Translations under genes and position numbers: made by a program | NCBI GenBank assembly: GCA_032717465.1 | Contig: CM064690.1 | Coordinates: forward strand, 29,056,653 to 29,120,652 | Reading direction: 5' to 3' | Length of the DNA stretch: 64,000 nt | From: Coenobita brevimanus | Taxonomy: Eukaryota; Arthropoda; Malacostraca; Decapoda; Coenobitidae | Notes under the pieces: generated by a model | Told to the model about the DNA's origin: nothing | Seen by the model: only the letters and a program-made list of their open reading frames with translations | The model's database searches: none | Shown here: in pieces, positions 47,696 through 57,955 of the stretch | How positions within the stretch are numbered: the stretch's first letter is position 1 | Layout of the letters: every line of letters begins with the position of its first letter

Positions 47696-48122
47696 TTTCC
47701 ATCACTTATAGCGCAGTAATCCTTTTCTCCAGTCTGCACTTTATATGTACAGTGATTGGTGTTTTTCGGCTCATGATCATTACTCCCTCATGGTAGGGGA
47801 TAGTCTAGCAGTTTTATTTTATTTTATTTATTTATTTATTTATGGCCTGTGTACCTCTAATTAATTTTCCTTCGCAGCTCGCACCACTATTTTTTTTTGT
47901 TTCTGATTCGCATATACTTCGCGCTGACAGCATGAAATCCATATTTTTTTTTCTTTTTCTGATGCAACAAAAATTTAAATCATCATATTACCTTTTCCCA
48001 ACACAACATGAAATATAACTCGATCGTCTCAGTAACTTTTCAAAACGCAACATTAAATCGACTTCCGCCCCCCCACTTTTTTTTTCAGGTACTTTTCCCT
48101 TTATTTTTTCTCTCTTTGCTAG

Positions 48123-48304
48123 CACCACAAAAGATCCCACATCCTCACCTCATAATGTCTGGCCATTCACTGGACTTTGCATGGCCATACGAGTGCCATA
48201 GACTGCCTCCCGCGTCCGATTCCGCGTCACAGCATTGGCCTCCTTTTCTGAGCGGATCTTTGTTTTTAAAAATTTCAGTGATACCTATCGTTTTTGGAGC
48301 CTGA
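48123..48304 (+). CDS. Possible terminal coding exon
   Basis: Follows a strong acceptor (CCCTTTATTTTTTCTCTCTT TGCTAG). With the leftover base of 46,743-46,811 it reads PPQKIPHPHLIMSGHSLDFA and continues 40 more codons to TGA at 48,302-48,304. A second AG at 48,087-48,088 would put another frame phase on the join. No family recognised. The last third (SLFLKISVIPIVFGA) may be read-through of non-coding DNA. Confidence 0.25.
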
Positions 48305-48539
48305 ACTTTTGAAAATAGAGTTAATAATAATACCTATTTTTCTGTATGGGGTGCTGGGGTGATGTTTTGATGTTGTTGTTGGTTATTTATGTTGATTTCG
48401 TGAGCGGATTTGAACGCTGGTTGTGACGTCACGGTGCTGGGCGGGAAGACAACATATGGCGTTGCGGTCGCCACTAATTTACCCACAATGCCTCCGTCCT
48501 TAACCATAGTCCTGAGATTCCAGCCGTGATTCATGCCGC

Positions 48540-49170
48540 CATTAGGCTTGGAATACGTCATCGTTTAGGACCCGTATTCCCGTCGGTTAAGAAAGCTCCA
48601 TAACACCTTTTCCTAAGCGATTTATCTTGCTTAGCCTGTTACACCTTACTCTCTTACTCTGTAAATCTCCATAACACCTTTTCCTAAGCGATTTATTTGG
48701 CCTGGAATACGTCATCGTTAAGGACTTGTATTCCCGTCGGTTAAGAAAGCTCCGTAACACATTTTCCTAAGCTATTTATTTTGCTTTTACACCTTACTGT
48801 CCTGTTCTGTGGTATATAAATCCTAAATCCTTCCAATAGCCCCTGCATTCTCGTCGGTTAAGGAAGCTCCATAACACCTTTTCCTAAATGATTTATTTCG
48901 CTTGTTGCACTCCATGACCTTTTCCTATGGGATTTATTTTGCTTAGTACACTCCATAACACCTATTCCTAAGCGATTTACTTTGCTTATTAAACTCCATA
49001 ACACCTTATCCTAAGCGATTTATTTTGCTTACTGTACTCCATAACACCTTTTCCTAAGAGATTTATTTCGTTTATTAAACTCCGTAACACCTTTTCCTAA
49101 GTGATTTATTTGGCGTATTGCACCTTACTGTCCTATTCTGCTAAATAAATCCTTCCAATATCGCCATACT
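48540..49170. mobile_element. Array of M2 left-end fragments, about 8 copies
   Basis: The word CCATAACACCTTTTCCTAAG then CGATTTATTTTGCTTA recurs about eight times at intervals of 55-110 bp, all in the same direction, with TCCTTCCAATA interior parts at 48,826 and 49,150. A further piece, GAATACGTCATCGTT with GTATTCCCGTCGGTTAAG, is duplicated (48,549 and 48,703). Tandem growth of part of the element. Confidence 0.75.
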
Positions 49171-49303
49171 TTGCTCTATGACTACCTTTATCTAGAAGTT
49201 CGCTTTACAAATGCTTTATAAATATGGGTGTGGGAGTCAAAGGGTTAACCTACATAACTCATCTGCTGACCACTTCCTGCTGACGCCTGCTTTCACTGGA
49301 TGC

Positions 49304-49307
<4 letters not shown>

Positions 49308-49362
<55 letters not shown>

Positions 49363-49460
49363 TGAGAGAGAGAGAGATTTAATTGATCTCACCTGATTTT
49401 TTACGATATCTGAGTGATGTTGTTATTATTATTGTTATTATTATTATTATTATTGTTGTT
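49308..49460. repeat. (GA)n and (ATT/GTT)n
   Basis: (GA)n at 49,310-49,376 with one TGT interruption, then ATT/GTT triplets at 49,424-49,466. Confidence 0.95.
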
Positions 49461-49779
49461 GTTGTTATAATCAAGTGTTATGGTGATAGAGAGGGACGCC
49501 TTCACTTCACGTGGTGGCACTGATATAACCAGGAGGCTCATCTACCTGTTTATACCCCCCCCCCCGTTAGGTGTCACTTGCGATAACACACACACACACA
49601 CAATAAGAAAGAAAACGAGTGAGAATGGAATTGCAAAACCATTCCAGATAAATAAATTACTAGACAATGCAGGCCACCTGATAGAGGAATTTATTTTACC
49701 TGTGGAATAAATCAACTGTGTAAATTTATTAAGAAACAGGTAAAGGTGTTAATGAGACTAGGAACACAGGTAAAGGTGT

Positions 49780-49850
49780 ATCTTCACTAGAGCACGATGC
49801 TAGTCACGAAGAAGTGCTGCTGGGAGGATGTAGAGCTGTAGTAGGGTCAT
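49780..49850. mobile_element. M1 fragment
   Basis: ACGATGCTAGTCACGAAGAA GTGCTGCTGGGAGGATGTAG: family interior without ends. Confidence 0.6.
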
Positions 49851-49910
49851 TCTCCATCTTGAATCATGAGGAAATCAGAACTAAAACAATAGCTTATATA
49901 TTTTGGAAAG

Positions 49911-49916
49911 TTTATT
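49911..49916 (-). promoter_or_regulatory. Candidate polyadenylation signal
   Basis: AATAAA on the minus strand, about 1.97 kb beyond the stop codon of the 51.9-55.4 kb gene. Other AATAAA words exist between (for instance in the 50.4-50.5 kb AATA-rich DNA), so the choice is open. Confidence 0.2.
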
Positions 49917-49969
49917 TATACAATGTTTAAATAAGAGAATTAACATTTTTGTGCTCACACTATGGCACG

Positions 49970-50340
49970 ATATGGAAAAATACCACTAATGTTTTCAAAA
50001 TATATAGATTCTTAATATTACCCAGAGAAATACCATTCATGTTTAAAAAATAAATATATTCTTAATACTACCCAGAGAATATCATTATGTTTACAAGTAG
50101 GCATAACATTACCCAGAAAAATACAATTATGTTTACAAATATAGCCTTAATATTACCCTGAGAAATACTACTTTTGTTTAAATAGTGTTAATATTACCCA
50201 GAGAAATACCATTATGTTTGAATATTAGAGTCTTAATATTACCCATAAAAATACCACTTATGTTTAAAAAATATATGGTTTTGGTATTACCCAGAGAAAT
50301 ACCATTTATGTTTTAAAATATACACATTTTTAACAGTACA
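49970..50340. repeat. AT-rich minisatellite, about 8 diverged copies
   Basis: The unit is TTAATATTACCCAGAGAAAT ACCATTATGTTT plus a variable ATATA spacer, 37-60 bp. Copies differ in spacer length. No coding frame persists. Confidence 0.85.
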
Positions 50341-50574
50341 CAAACATGGCGACAGCAGCTGAGCATCACCGTATAAGTAAACCACATGCCCCAGTCAGTA
50401 AATAAACCAGTAAATAAATAAATAATGAATAAAATCAAGAAGAAATACTAATGCAAACGCCTTGACTTTGTTGTGTTTACCTGAACTAGGCGTGGATAAA
50501 TGAATGAATGAATAAATAAATAAATGAATGAATAAAATAAAGAAAAATGAAAGATTAATACAAACGCCTGAGCT

Positions 50575-50690
50575 TCATGCTGTTCCCCTTCACTAGGCGT
50601 AAAATTGACGTCTCATCTTGAGCTGTAGCAAGATATCAACACTGCAATTTGATGGTTTGCTAGTCACGAAGAAGTGTTTATCTTTTACTG
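50575..50690. mobile_element. M1 half element
   Basis: CACTAGGCGTAAAATTGACG, a variant of the family left end, then GCTAGTCACGAAGAAGTGTT. The right half is absent. Confidence 0.55.
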
Positions 50691-50789
50691 GCACTGAGGT
50701 ACGGGGAGTAAAAGGCTGAAAAAACTAGGGTGTACAATCTTGCGGGTTTGAGGCCTTTGGTTCCTTCTTCCTTGCTTAAAAAGAACTTA

Positions 50790-51700
50790 CTACACATACT
50801 ATGCAGTCAGTTTTAATCTGTCATTGGTATATTCAAACATTCCTTTTCAAATTACAAGTAAATTAAGCAACTCTGTATCCAGCAAACTGTAATATCTTAA
50901 TTTTAATCAGCCAGTAAGCGATCTGCAAACTCGAATCATCCAATATTATCAATCACTCCTTATTACGCAGCAGTATATCAACCTCTCGTCAACTCTTCAA
51001 TCATTTCTAATCACCCGTCTCAGTGTATCTAATCTTCCTGCATAATCAACCAGCCAGATCACTCTAATCTACACATCTAAGCAACACCACGGTCAGTTTT
51101 GATCGGGCAGTCAACTCAGATTATTTTCAGCTTTCGTCAGTCATTTCTCACTAGATAATCAGGAAGCAGTTCTGACTAAGCTTTCAGAACAGCACTGCAG
51201 TTAGTTCTAATGTATCTATCAACTCGAAATATCCTGTCTTATTTATGCAACAAATCAAGCAGCTCTAGTCAGCATCTTTAAGCAACGCGTCGGTTAATTT
51301 TAATCAGTAACTGAACTCAGAGCATCCAATTGTACAAAAAAATAATAATAATAATAATAATCTGTAAGTAGCATCTAAGCCACTTTTCATCAGTCAGTCT
51401 CAAACCTAGACAACCATTTCCTTCTTAATAATCAACAAGTAAAGCAGCTCCGATCACTCAGCACCATAATTCGGCCTTAATCAGTTAATCAGAAGTATCT
51501 AATCAACTGAATCATCAACAAAATATGCTCTAATCAACATTTTTTAATGGGACCTCGGTCAGATTTAACATTTCACTCAGTTCAAAGTACTGTATCTAGT
51601 CCTGGCTGTACAAATCAGTAGGTCAGGCAGTTGAAATCAGCATCATCAATCAACACGAGTTTTTTTTCTTAATCACAACAAATTAAGTAAGTAGCCATAG
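50790..51700. repeat. Diffuse old tandem repeat in the presumed 3' UTR
   Basis: Loose recurrences of a frame such as TCTAAGCAACACCACGGTCA GTTTTGATC ... CAACTCAGA at about 51,080, 51,270, 51,460, 51,550 and 50,805, each with AATCAGT and ATCAA words. The copies are too diverged to set a unit length by eye. Confidence 0.45.
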
Positions 51701-51882
51701 CACTTCTCTACATTTTAGTCCAGTTCATTCATCATTATCACCATATTCCCTCCTCTCACCAATGCATATGGTGGACAGGAGCTAGAAGTAGGAAGGCAAA
51801 GGCACTAAGCAATCACCCACATCTATCCCCAAGCAAATTACTCAAGCAATCACACAAATCAATCACCTCAAATCAACCAGCC

Positions 51883-53505
51883 CTAGCGACTGAGGTGAGT
51901 GGTATTAACCTCATCTTCTCCCTTGTTATTATTGCCCTTTGAACATGATTTGCCAGACAGTTTTTGTATAGCAGATGTCAGAATATCCAGGGAGGACTTC
52001 ACAGTGGAAGAGCTCTCAGATTTGGTGCGGCGTATTGAGGCGTGTTCTTCCGGTGCATTTGAGCGGCCTTCACGCATGGAGGTATTATGACGAGAGCTGA
52101 AGACAGTGGCCTGAGCGTTTTGGACAGAAGCATGAGAATTTTGAGCAGAACCCTTAGAAGTGCGGACAGAATCATGACAGTCAACAGACCTACAAGAGTC
52201 GTAGATGGAGTCGTCAGCATCCCGGCCATAGTCGCAAGAATCAGTGAGGGAAGTTTGGGAACGGGCTGAGAAATACTCGCAATCCTCGGCGCCGCTGGTC
52301 CAGAAGGAAGTATAAGAATCCTTCCTCGGCCCTCGGGAACTGGACCAGGAAGAGGCAGCCACCCTAGAATCGCCAGAGTAGGACCAGAGGAGGGTCTGGG
52401 AGAGGTCCATGGAGAATCTAGGGGAGTACGGGGAGGAAGACCGAGCGTGGAGGTTGATGGTGGACCGGAGAGGATTGGGACGTGGGGTGGGATTCGATGC
52501 TTTTAAATTGGGGTTGGAAGCACTAAACTTTGAGAGGTATGGACTTGAAGTGTTAGGCATGGGGATGTTAAGGTTCGAAGCACTAGACTGACAGATGTTG
52601 AGATTTGAAGCTCCAGGCTGAGAGATGTTGATGTTTGAATAATTAGATTGAGAGATGTTGAGGTTTGAAGCACCGGACTGAGAGATGTTGATGTTCGAAG
52701 CATTAGATTGACAGATGTTGAAGTTTGAAGCACCAGACTGAGAGATGTTGAAGTTTGAAGGATTAGATTGAGAGATGTTGTGGTTTGAAGCACCAGACTG
52801 AGAGATGTTTACGTTTGAACCATTAGACTGAGAGATGTTGAGGGTCGGAGCTTCGCATTGAGAGATGTGATTTGAAGCAACGTATTCAGGAATATTCCGT
52901 TCTGAAGCACTGTACTGGGAGATTTGGGGGTTTGAAGCCTTAGACTCCGAGATATTGAGGTTTGAAGCATTGCACTCAGATGCGTTGGGGTTTGAAGCAC
53001 TGGCAGTGGAAATGTTGGGAATGGAAGTATTAGAATCACACTCAATGACATTTGAAGCTGAACCATAGCCAAGGGAACTGCTAGGGGTGGATACAGTAGG
53101 ATCAGAGGGGCCAGAATCAGAATCATTAGCCGAGGAACTCTTTAGACCATTCCTAAACCAGCCAAAGATCGGGAATACTCTAGGGGGCTTCGGTACCTCG
53201 CATTCGGGCACCTGGCTCGGATCCTCGTCGATGATCTCATACTCACAGTCCTCCAAATCCACGACACTGCTGCTATGAGGGAGGGAGGCTGGGGAGGGCG
53301 GCGGCACATAGGTCTCCGGGTTGTAGGTGAGGGGGTTGCAGCCTAGGGGAACCAAGAGGGGGTTGTAGCCAGAGCGATTGGGTTCCATCTCAAAGGTTTG
53401 CTGGGGTTCTTCTGGTGGGGTAGGGCTGGGAGCGGGGTTGGCTGGGGTGGGCGGGCTGGTGCGGGTGAAGGGGAGGCGAGACTTGATCCTGCTCCAACAT
53501 GACTC
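51883..53505 (-). CDS. Membrane protein with Ser/Asn-rich repeat tail, terminal exon
   Basis: No family recognised. The exon starts after TTTCAG (53,506-53,511) in phase 0 with ESCWSRIKSRLPFTRTSPPT, goes on to a Pro-rich stretch, an acidic patch (VVDLEDCEYEIIDED) and the plain motif FPIFGWFRNG, then about 16 repeats of ten residues (SQSGASNLNI type; 52,510-53,020), a Ser/Arg-rich region, and a C-terminus with DILTSAIQKLSGKSC. It ends TAG at 51,883-51,885; 540 residues from this exon. It joins in frame to the membrane-segment exon 0.3 kb upstream, so the tail is probably cytoplasmic, and rich in possible Ser/Thr phosphorylation sites. The first Met inside the exon (53,388) is not needed as a start. 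Confidence 0.75.
   Translation of the reverse strand, partial: ESCWSRIKSRLPFTRTSPPTPANPAPSPTPPEEPQQTFEMEPNRSGYNPLLVPLGCNPLTYNPETYVPPPSPASLPHSSSVVDLEDCEYEIIDEDPSQVPECEVPKPPRVFPIFGWFRNGLKSSSANDSDSGPSDPTVSTPSSSLGYGSASNVIECDSNTSIPNISTASASNPNASECNASNLNISESKASNPQISQYSASERNIPEYVASNHISQCEAPTLNISQSNGSNVNISQSGASNHNISQSNPSNFNISQSGASNFNICQSNASNINISQSGASNLNISQSNYSNINISQPGASNLNICQSSASNLNIPMPNTSSPYLSKFSASNPNLKASNPTPRPNPLRSTINLHARSSSPYSPRFSMDLSQTLLWSYSGDSRVAASSWSSSRGPRKDSYTSFWTSGAEDCEYFSARSQTSLTDSCDYGRDADDSIYDSCRSVDCHDSVRTSKGSAQNSHASVQNAQATVFSSRHNTSMREGRSNAPEEHASIRRTKSESSSTVKSSLDILTSAIQKLSGKSCSKGNNNKGEDEVNTTHLSR
52510..53020 (-). repeat. 30-bp coding repeats (SQSGASNLNI)
   Basis: About 16 units of ten residues. 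In the centre, G-ASN and N-xSN units alternate, giving a 60-bp dimer (AGAGATGTTGAGGTTTGAAG on the plus strand). The outer units are diverged. Confidence 0.9.
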
Positions 53506-53529
53506 CTGAAACTGAGGATTAGAACATTA

Positions 53530-53690
53530 TCTCTCTCTCTCTCTCTCTCTCAACCAATAAGCTTATCCAAAGGCGAGTAAAATCGTCTGGAAATAGTTGG
53601 TTCTCGGATTAATGTGCTTGGTAGGGGAAATTATAGAAGAGAAATGTGGCATGTCATTTCCGTAGACTTTGATGCCCCGCGCTCGCGTGC

Positions 53691-53749
<59 letters not shown>

Positions 53750-53795
53750 GTGGTGAATAAATAATAATAATAATAATAATAATAAATCATCCTAA
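53530..53795. repeat. (CT)n, (GT)n(GA)n and (TAA)n in the last intron
   Basis: (CT)n at 53,530-53,551, (GT)n-(GA)n at 53,695-53,750 and (TAA)n at 53,761-53,786, all within the 297-base intron 53,506-53,802. Confidence 0.95.
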
Positions 53796-53802
53796 TACTC
53801 AC

Positions 53803-53900
53803 CCCAGTGCAGTAAGTCCTTAATCTAATAGCCAAAGCCACTGTAGTGGAGAAGGCGACGACGCCTGCAATTATCACCATTGCTTCCATGTCTCTCGCCC
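53803..53900 (-). CDS. Transmembrane-segment exon of the same gene
   Basis: After an AG in CAACAGAG the exon reads GARDMEAMVIIAGVVAFSTT VALAIRLRTYCTG and ends at a perfect GGG|GTGAGT donor in phase 0, matching the phase-0 acceptor at 53,505. The stretch from MVIIAG to ALAI is a clear single membrane helix followed by RLR, which by the positive-inside rule places the long tail in the cytoplasm. Using the second AG (exon start 53,900) keeps phase 0 with the 55,207 exon; using the first AG (53,902) would not. The internal ATG at 53,889 is an alternative start. Confidence 0.7.
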
Positions 53901-53934
53901 CTCTGTTGAAAGGAGGCAAGGGTTAGAGAACGAT

Positions 53935-54065
53935 GGTGGAGGTGGAGGTCGTAGTGGTGGTGGTGATAGTAGTAGTAGTGTGATAGTGGTAGTGGTGGTG
54001 GAAATAGTGGTAGTAGTAGTAGTATATGGATTATGAAGCTTCTGTGGTCGAGCCGCATTGACCAG

Positions 54066-54147
<82 letters not shown>

Positions 54148-54155
54148 GAATGGAG
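53935..54155. repeat. (GGT/AGT)n triplets and (AT)n
   Basis: GTG/AGT triplets at 53,935-54,025 and about 77 bases of (TA)n at 54,068-54,144, in an intron. Confidence 0.95.
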
Positions 54156-54185
54156 GATGGAAAAACAAAGGAAAAAAATAAGTCC

Positions 54186-54590
54186 ATGTGCCTAAAGGCA
54201 TCCTCCATTCACTAAATACTTATAACTACTGGATTTAAAATTGAGAGGATTAAATGTATGTGGGAAGCAACCCCCATGAAGTGAATTCCAGAGAGTAGTA
54301 GTTCTGGGGATAAATGAATTTTGATAAGCAGAGGTTCTGCATTGCGGGGGAGAATGTGAGATCATGGGCGCTCCCAGCTGCCCGAGTATTTCGGGAGAAA
54401 ATGTGAAGGGGAGGCACAATTGAAGCCAGTTGGTCAGAGCACTTACGGTAAAAATATCGATAAAATAATGTTAAAGAAGCAACATCTCTACGTACTGATA
54501 ACTGAGGAAGGTCCTGCGTTATGGCAGGATTATTGATTAATCTAATGGCTTTATTTTGAATTTTGTCCACCTGCTTCCAATAGATTACTG
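54186..54590 (-). pseudogene. LINE-C reverse-transcriptase C-terminus, frameshifted
   Basis: The minus strand reads DKIQNKAIRLINNPAITQDL ... RRDVASLTLFYRYFY ... SDQLASIVP ... RNTRAAGSAHDLTFSP, then shifts frame to QNSFIPRTTTLWNSLHGGCF P. This order (Q-x-KAIRLI, LTLFYRY, NTR, SFIPRT..LWNSLP..VFP) is typical of the end of Jockey-superfamily LINE ORF2. A fragment only, inside the intron of the membrane-protein gene. Confidence 0.75.
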
Positions 54591-54719
54591 TATATATATA
54601 TTTTTATTGGTACTGTAATGATAATAAAAAATAAAATGTAGTAATAACAGTAGTAGCTGGTAACCACAGTCGTTGACGTGAGATACAAACTACAACGTAA
54701 ATAAAAAAGAAATTCATAA

Positions 54720-55090
54720 ATCGGAATGCGAGGGAAACCTAGGAATCATGGTTAGTAAAGACCTCAGACCAAGGCAAGAGTGTATTAAAGCGAGAAATAA
54801 AGCAAATAGGGTCCTAGGATGTATTTCGCAAAGTGTGAGCAATAAGACATCTAAAGTTATAATGCAACTTTATCTAGCATTAGTAAGGCCACATTTAGAC
54901 TACGCCGTGCAATTTTGGTGTCGGTAATGTAGAATGGATGTAAAATTCCTTAGAAAATGCACAAAGAAGAATGACCAATATAACACATGATGTTCGGAAC
55001 CTGTCATATGAAGAAGATTGAAAAGACTAAATTTGCACTCACTAGAAAGGCGTAGAGTAAGGGGAGATTTAATCGATATACGTATGACAA
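54720..55090 (+). pseudogene. LINE-B reverse-transcriptase fragment
   Basis: The plus strand reads LGIMVSKDLRPRQECIKARN KANRVLGCI, SKVIMQLYLALVRPHLDYAV QFW, then a stop, AQRRMTNITHDVRNLSYEED, a stop, RLNLHSLERRRVRGDLID. This is the thumb/C-terminal part of CR1-like LINE reverse transcriptases (LG..I...L.....C..A..KANR.LG ... LYLALVRPHLEYA.Q.W). Stops and a frame slip show it is dead. A LINE-B 3'-end fragment in the opposite direction follows at 55,090-55,175. Confidence 0.75.
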
Positions 55091-55206
55091 GGGTTGCCCC
55101 GTGCCAGGTAGCTGCTATAAGAGCGTGGCTGAACAACGAGAATAAAGAAAAGATAGCAAAGAAGATAAGAAGTATTAAAATAAGAAAAATATAATCTAAA
55201 TCTTAC

Positions 55207-55354
55207 CTTAAAGATCAGTGTTGCGATAAAAAATTTGACTATCCTGCCGTGGTTCTTATAAATCGACGTATATTGTCTAAACACCAAGTCTGCAGCAAGA
55301 CCTAGGTGCTGTCCAGGGAGCTGATGTCCTTCCAGTTCCAAGTCTAACAGGTCA
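55207..55354 (-). CDS. Upstream exon of the membrane-protein gene
   Basis: A 148-base segment between a strong acceptor (AACCTTTCCCTCAG) and an AAG|GTAAGA donor. The only long open frame reads DLLDLELEGHQLPGQHLGLA ADLVFRQYTSIYKNHGRIVK FFIATLIFK, with one base of a split codon at the 5' end and phase 0 at the 3' end, which fits the 53,900 exon. FFIATLIF is hydrophobic but short. Further 5' exons must exist beyond it and were not found. Confidence 0.6.
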
Positions 55355-55465
55355 CTGAGGGAAAGGTTCAACAAGCGTGGCCAAGAAGGGGAAACAGAGA
55401 AGGATCCCCGCCTTGCCCTGCCCCGCCATTGGTCCGCTCAGAGGGATAAGGCAGGTCACATGGGA

Positions 55466-55528
<63 letters not shown>
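55466..55528. repeat. (GT)n microsatellite
   Basis: GT run of about 58 bases. Confidence 0.95.
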
Positions 55529-55721
55529 AGGGAGGACAAAGAATAGCAAACAGTTGATCCTTTCATGGCAGTTTGGTATAGGGAAAGTTTTAATTGACGA
55601 AACTCTTCTGTCAGCTAAAGACAGGGATAGAAAAGCAGGTAGGCTCCCCACCACCAACCCCTCCAGCCGAGGCCGACAGGATATTGTGAGGACTACCATG
55701 CCTCATAGAAAAATTGTAATA

Positions 55722-56290
55722 AGAACATAAGAAGAGAGGATAACTGCAGTAGGCCGGTTGGCCCATGCTAGGCAGCTCCTAGAAGAGTAACTGAACTACT
55801 AGAATGAGATAAGGATAGCAAAGAAGAAGGCTCTCCCCCGCCCTCCAAACCCTCCAGCCGAAGCCGGCAGGAAAAAGTCAGAAAGAACACCACGCCGTAT
55901 AGAAAAACTGGCATGGACATTTTACAGGAAAGTGTGAAAGGAGAATAGAGACTATCATAGTGTAACCTGAAAAGAATTTTTTTTTGAATTAGTATTGGTT
56001 ATAAGATTTTCTTTATTCTATATCCACCCCTTATTAGTCATATGCTTATCTAGCCTATGCTTGAAACTCTCAATGGAAGAGGCAGCAACTACTTTACTAG
56101 GTAGCTTATTCCATTCGTCTACTACTCTATTACCACACCAATTTCTACCGATTTCCTTTCTGAAACGGAATTTTTCTAGTTTGAAACCATTATTTCTAGT
56201 TCTATCCTGTATGCTCACTTTAAGTACCTTGCTAATATCTCCCTTATTTATACCATTCATCCACTTAAACACCTCAATTAAGTAATGGAT
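55722..56290 (-). pseudogene. LINE-B 3' end: ORF C-terminus plus 3' UTR
   Basis: The minus strand from 56,272 encodes FKWMNGINKGDI ... DRTRNNGFKLEKFRFRKEIG RNWCGNRVVDEWNKLPSKVV ... SFKHRLDKHMTNKGWI, the canonical end of CR1-type LINE ORF2 (RVV..WN.LP..VV.A.S...FK..LD). About 300 bases of non-coding sequence follow, containing GAAGGCTCTCCCCCGCCCTC and AGTAGGCCGGTTGGCCCATG on the plus strand. The same 3' UTR is found alone at 26.4 kb, 55.6 kb and (opposite strand) 56.6 kb. Confidence 0.75.
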
Positions 56291-56574
56291 TTTTTTTTGG
56301 AAAGAGGGAAAGGAAATTGTATTCTACAGTACAATATCCAGCTGAAAAGGAAATGAACATGAAGTCACCATTTATCGATGTTGTTTAGCGGGTTGTCATT
56401 CGGGTTCTGGGAAAAAAAGATAAAAAATATATATATATATATAAATGTATGTATGTATTGTTCAGGAAAGGGAGGGAGAATGAGAAGGGATGTTGGTGAA
56501 TATGGGAGGTAGGGATGATGCAGGCGTGTAGGGGACATGGGCGAACGTGAGGGATGAACTGTGATAGAACTTAA

Positions 56575-56715
56575 GAACATAGATTTTGGTTGGTGGGCGG
56601 GGAAGAGCCTTCTTTGCTATCCTTGTCTTATTCTGATACTCTAGCCACACTCTTCAAGGAGCTGCGTAATACAAGCCTTCCGACCTACTGCAGTTCTCTT
56701 CCTTTCTTCTGTGCT
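56575..56715 (+). mobile_element. LINE-B 3' UTR fragment, plus orientation
   Basis: GGAAGAGCCTTCTTTGCTAT CCTTGTCTTATTCTGATACT ... GACCTACTGCAGTTCTCTTC is the reverse complement of the 55,735-55,840 sequence. Confidence 0.65.
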
Positions 56716-56847
56716 TATATTAGACACGTGCCATGAGAATGTGACCGGCTGCTAAAATATGACAAGGATAGTAAAGAAGAAAGAACGGGTAGGGTGAAAG
56801 TAGGTGGGAAGGGGGGGAGTGGCGAAAAGGGGGAGGAGAAGGGAAGA

Positions 56848-56917
<70 letters not shown>

Positions 56918-57025
56918 AAAGATTAAGCTAGGCCGCATTAAGAACAAAGCAGCCATCTTTCCTCTGATACATTCCTCACTATGCATTCCCATGGGTATCC
57001 CCCCCCCTCTCTCTCTCTCTCTCTC
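56848..57025. repeat. (GA)n and (CT)n
   Basis: (GA)n at 56,850-56,913 and (CT)n at 57,006-57,025, inverse to each other, around a 92-base spacer. Confidence 0.95.
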
Positions 57026-57087
57026 AATATATGTATATCTACAAAGAGACCATCATAATGTAACCTGAAGTAGAAAACGAATGAATT

Positions 57088-57660
57088 AAATAGATAATGG
57101 TAGGTAGGTAGGTGTACGGTACATAGCCAAGTAGGTAGGGTGAGAGGTAGGTAGGTAAGTTGGTAGGTAGGTAGGTAGGGAGGGTGGTAGGATAGTGTCT
57201 GGTAGTATGGTAGGTAGATAGGTTGATATGTACTGCGGTTGGTAGGTAGATAGGTAGGTTGGTTGGTAATACGGTTGGTAGGTAGGTAGGTAGAGGAGTA
57301 GGATAGTGTCTGGTAGTGTGGTAGGTTGAAGGTTAGGTATATAGGTAGGTAGGTAAGTATGCTGTAGGTAGGTAGATAGGATGGTAGGTAGGTAAGGTGG
57401 TAGGTAAGTATGCTGTAGGTAGGTAGATAGGATGGTAGGTAGTTAAGGGGTAGGTAGGTAGGTAAGTATGCTGTTGGTAGGTAGATAGGATGGTAGGTTG
57501 GTAAGGTGGTAGGTAGGTAGGTAAGTATGCTGTTGGTAGGTAGGTAAGGTGGTAGGTAGGTAGGAAAGTATGTTGTAAGTAGGTAGGTAAGGTGGTAGGT
57601 AGACAAAGCAGTATCGTAGGTAGGTAGGTAAGTAGGTAAAGATGTGGAAGGGTAGGCAGG
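57088..57660. repeat. (GGTA)n array with higher-order units, about 570 bp
   Basis: GGTA/GATA words organised in larger units that include AAGTATGCTGTAGGTAGGTA GATAGGATGGTAG; the AAGTATGCTG word recurs at least five times at about 53-63-bp spacing. Continuous open frames here are a by-product. Confidence 0.9.
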
Positions 57661-57759
57661 AGCTAAGCTAGACAAAGACATGGGCAATTATAGAGGATTA
57701 GCAGCTTACTATACCCATGTGACCCCAAATGAGGTCACGTAGGGTGGCGAAGGAAATGC

Positions 57760-57832
<73 letters not shown>
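57760..57832. repeat. (GT)n microsatellite
   Basis: GT run of about 70 bases. Confidence 0.95.
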
Positions 57833-57955
57833 CATAGCTGTGATCTGTTAGTGGTTAGTTATAGTTGTATTTTATGGTAGTTTTAGTTCTTATGTTCTGT
57901 AGTAACCAAGGAGACTCATCCCTACGTCACAATAAATGCTCCTTGAATTTCACGG

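Noticed and set aside
47184..47796. Thr/His/Tyr/Pro-rich frames over 47.2-47.8 kb
   Set aside because: A 20-bp period rotates the frame with every unit, and all three frames look alike; this is a non-coding minisatellite.
48334..48561. Minus-strand 75-residue frame (MTYSKPNGGMNHGW...)
   Set aside because: Its first part is duplicated at 48.70 kb within the M2 array, so it is probably repeat DNA and not an exon.
57000..57690. 249-residue minus-strand frame (PTYLPTYLPT)
   Set aside because: It is produced by the GGTA array and has no start, splice or flank support.
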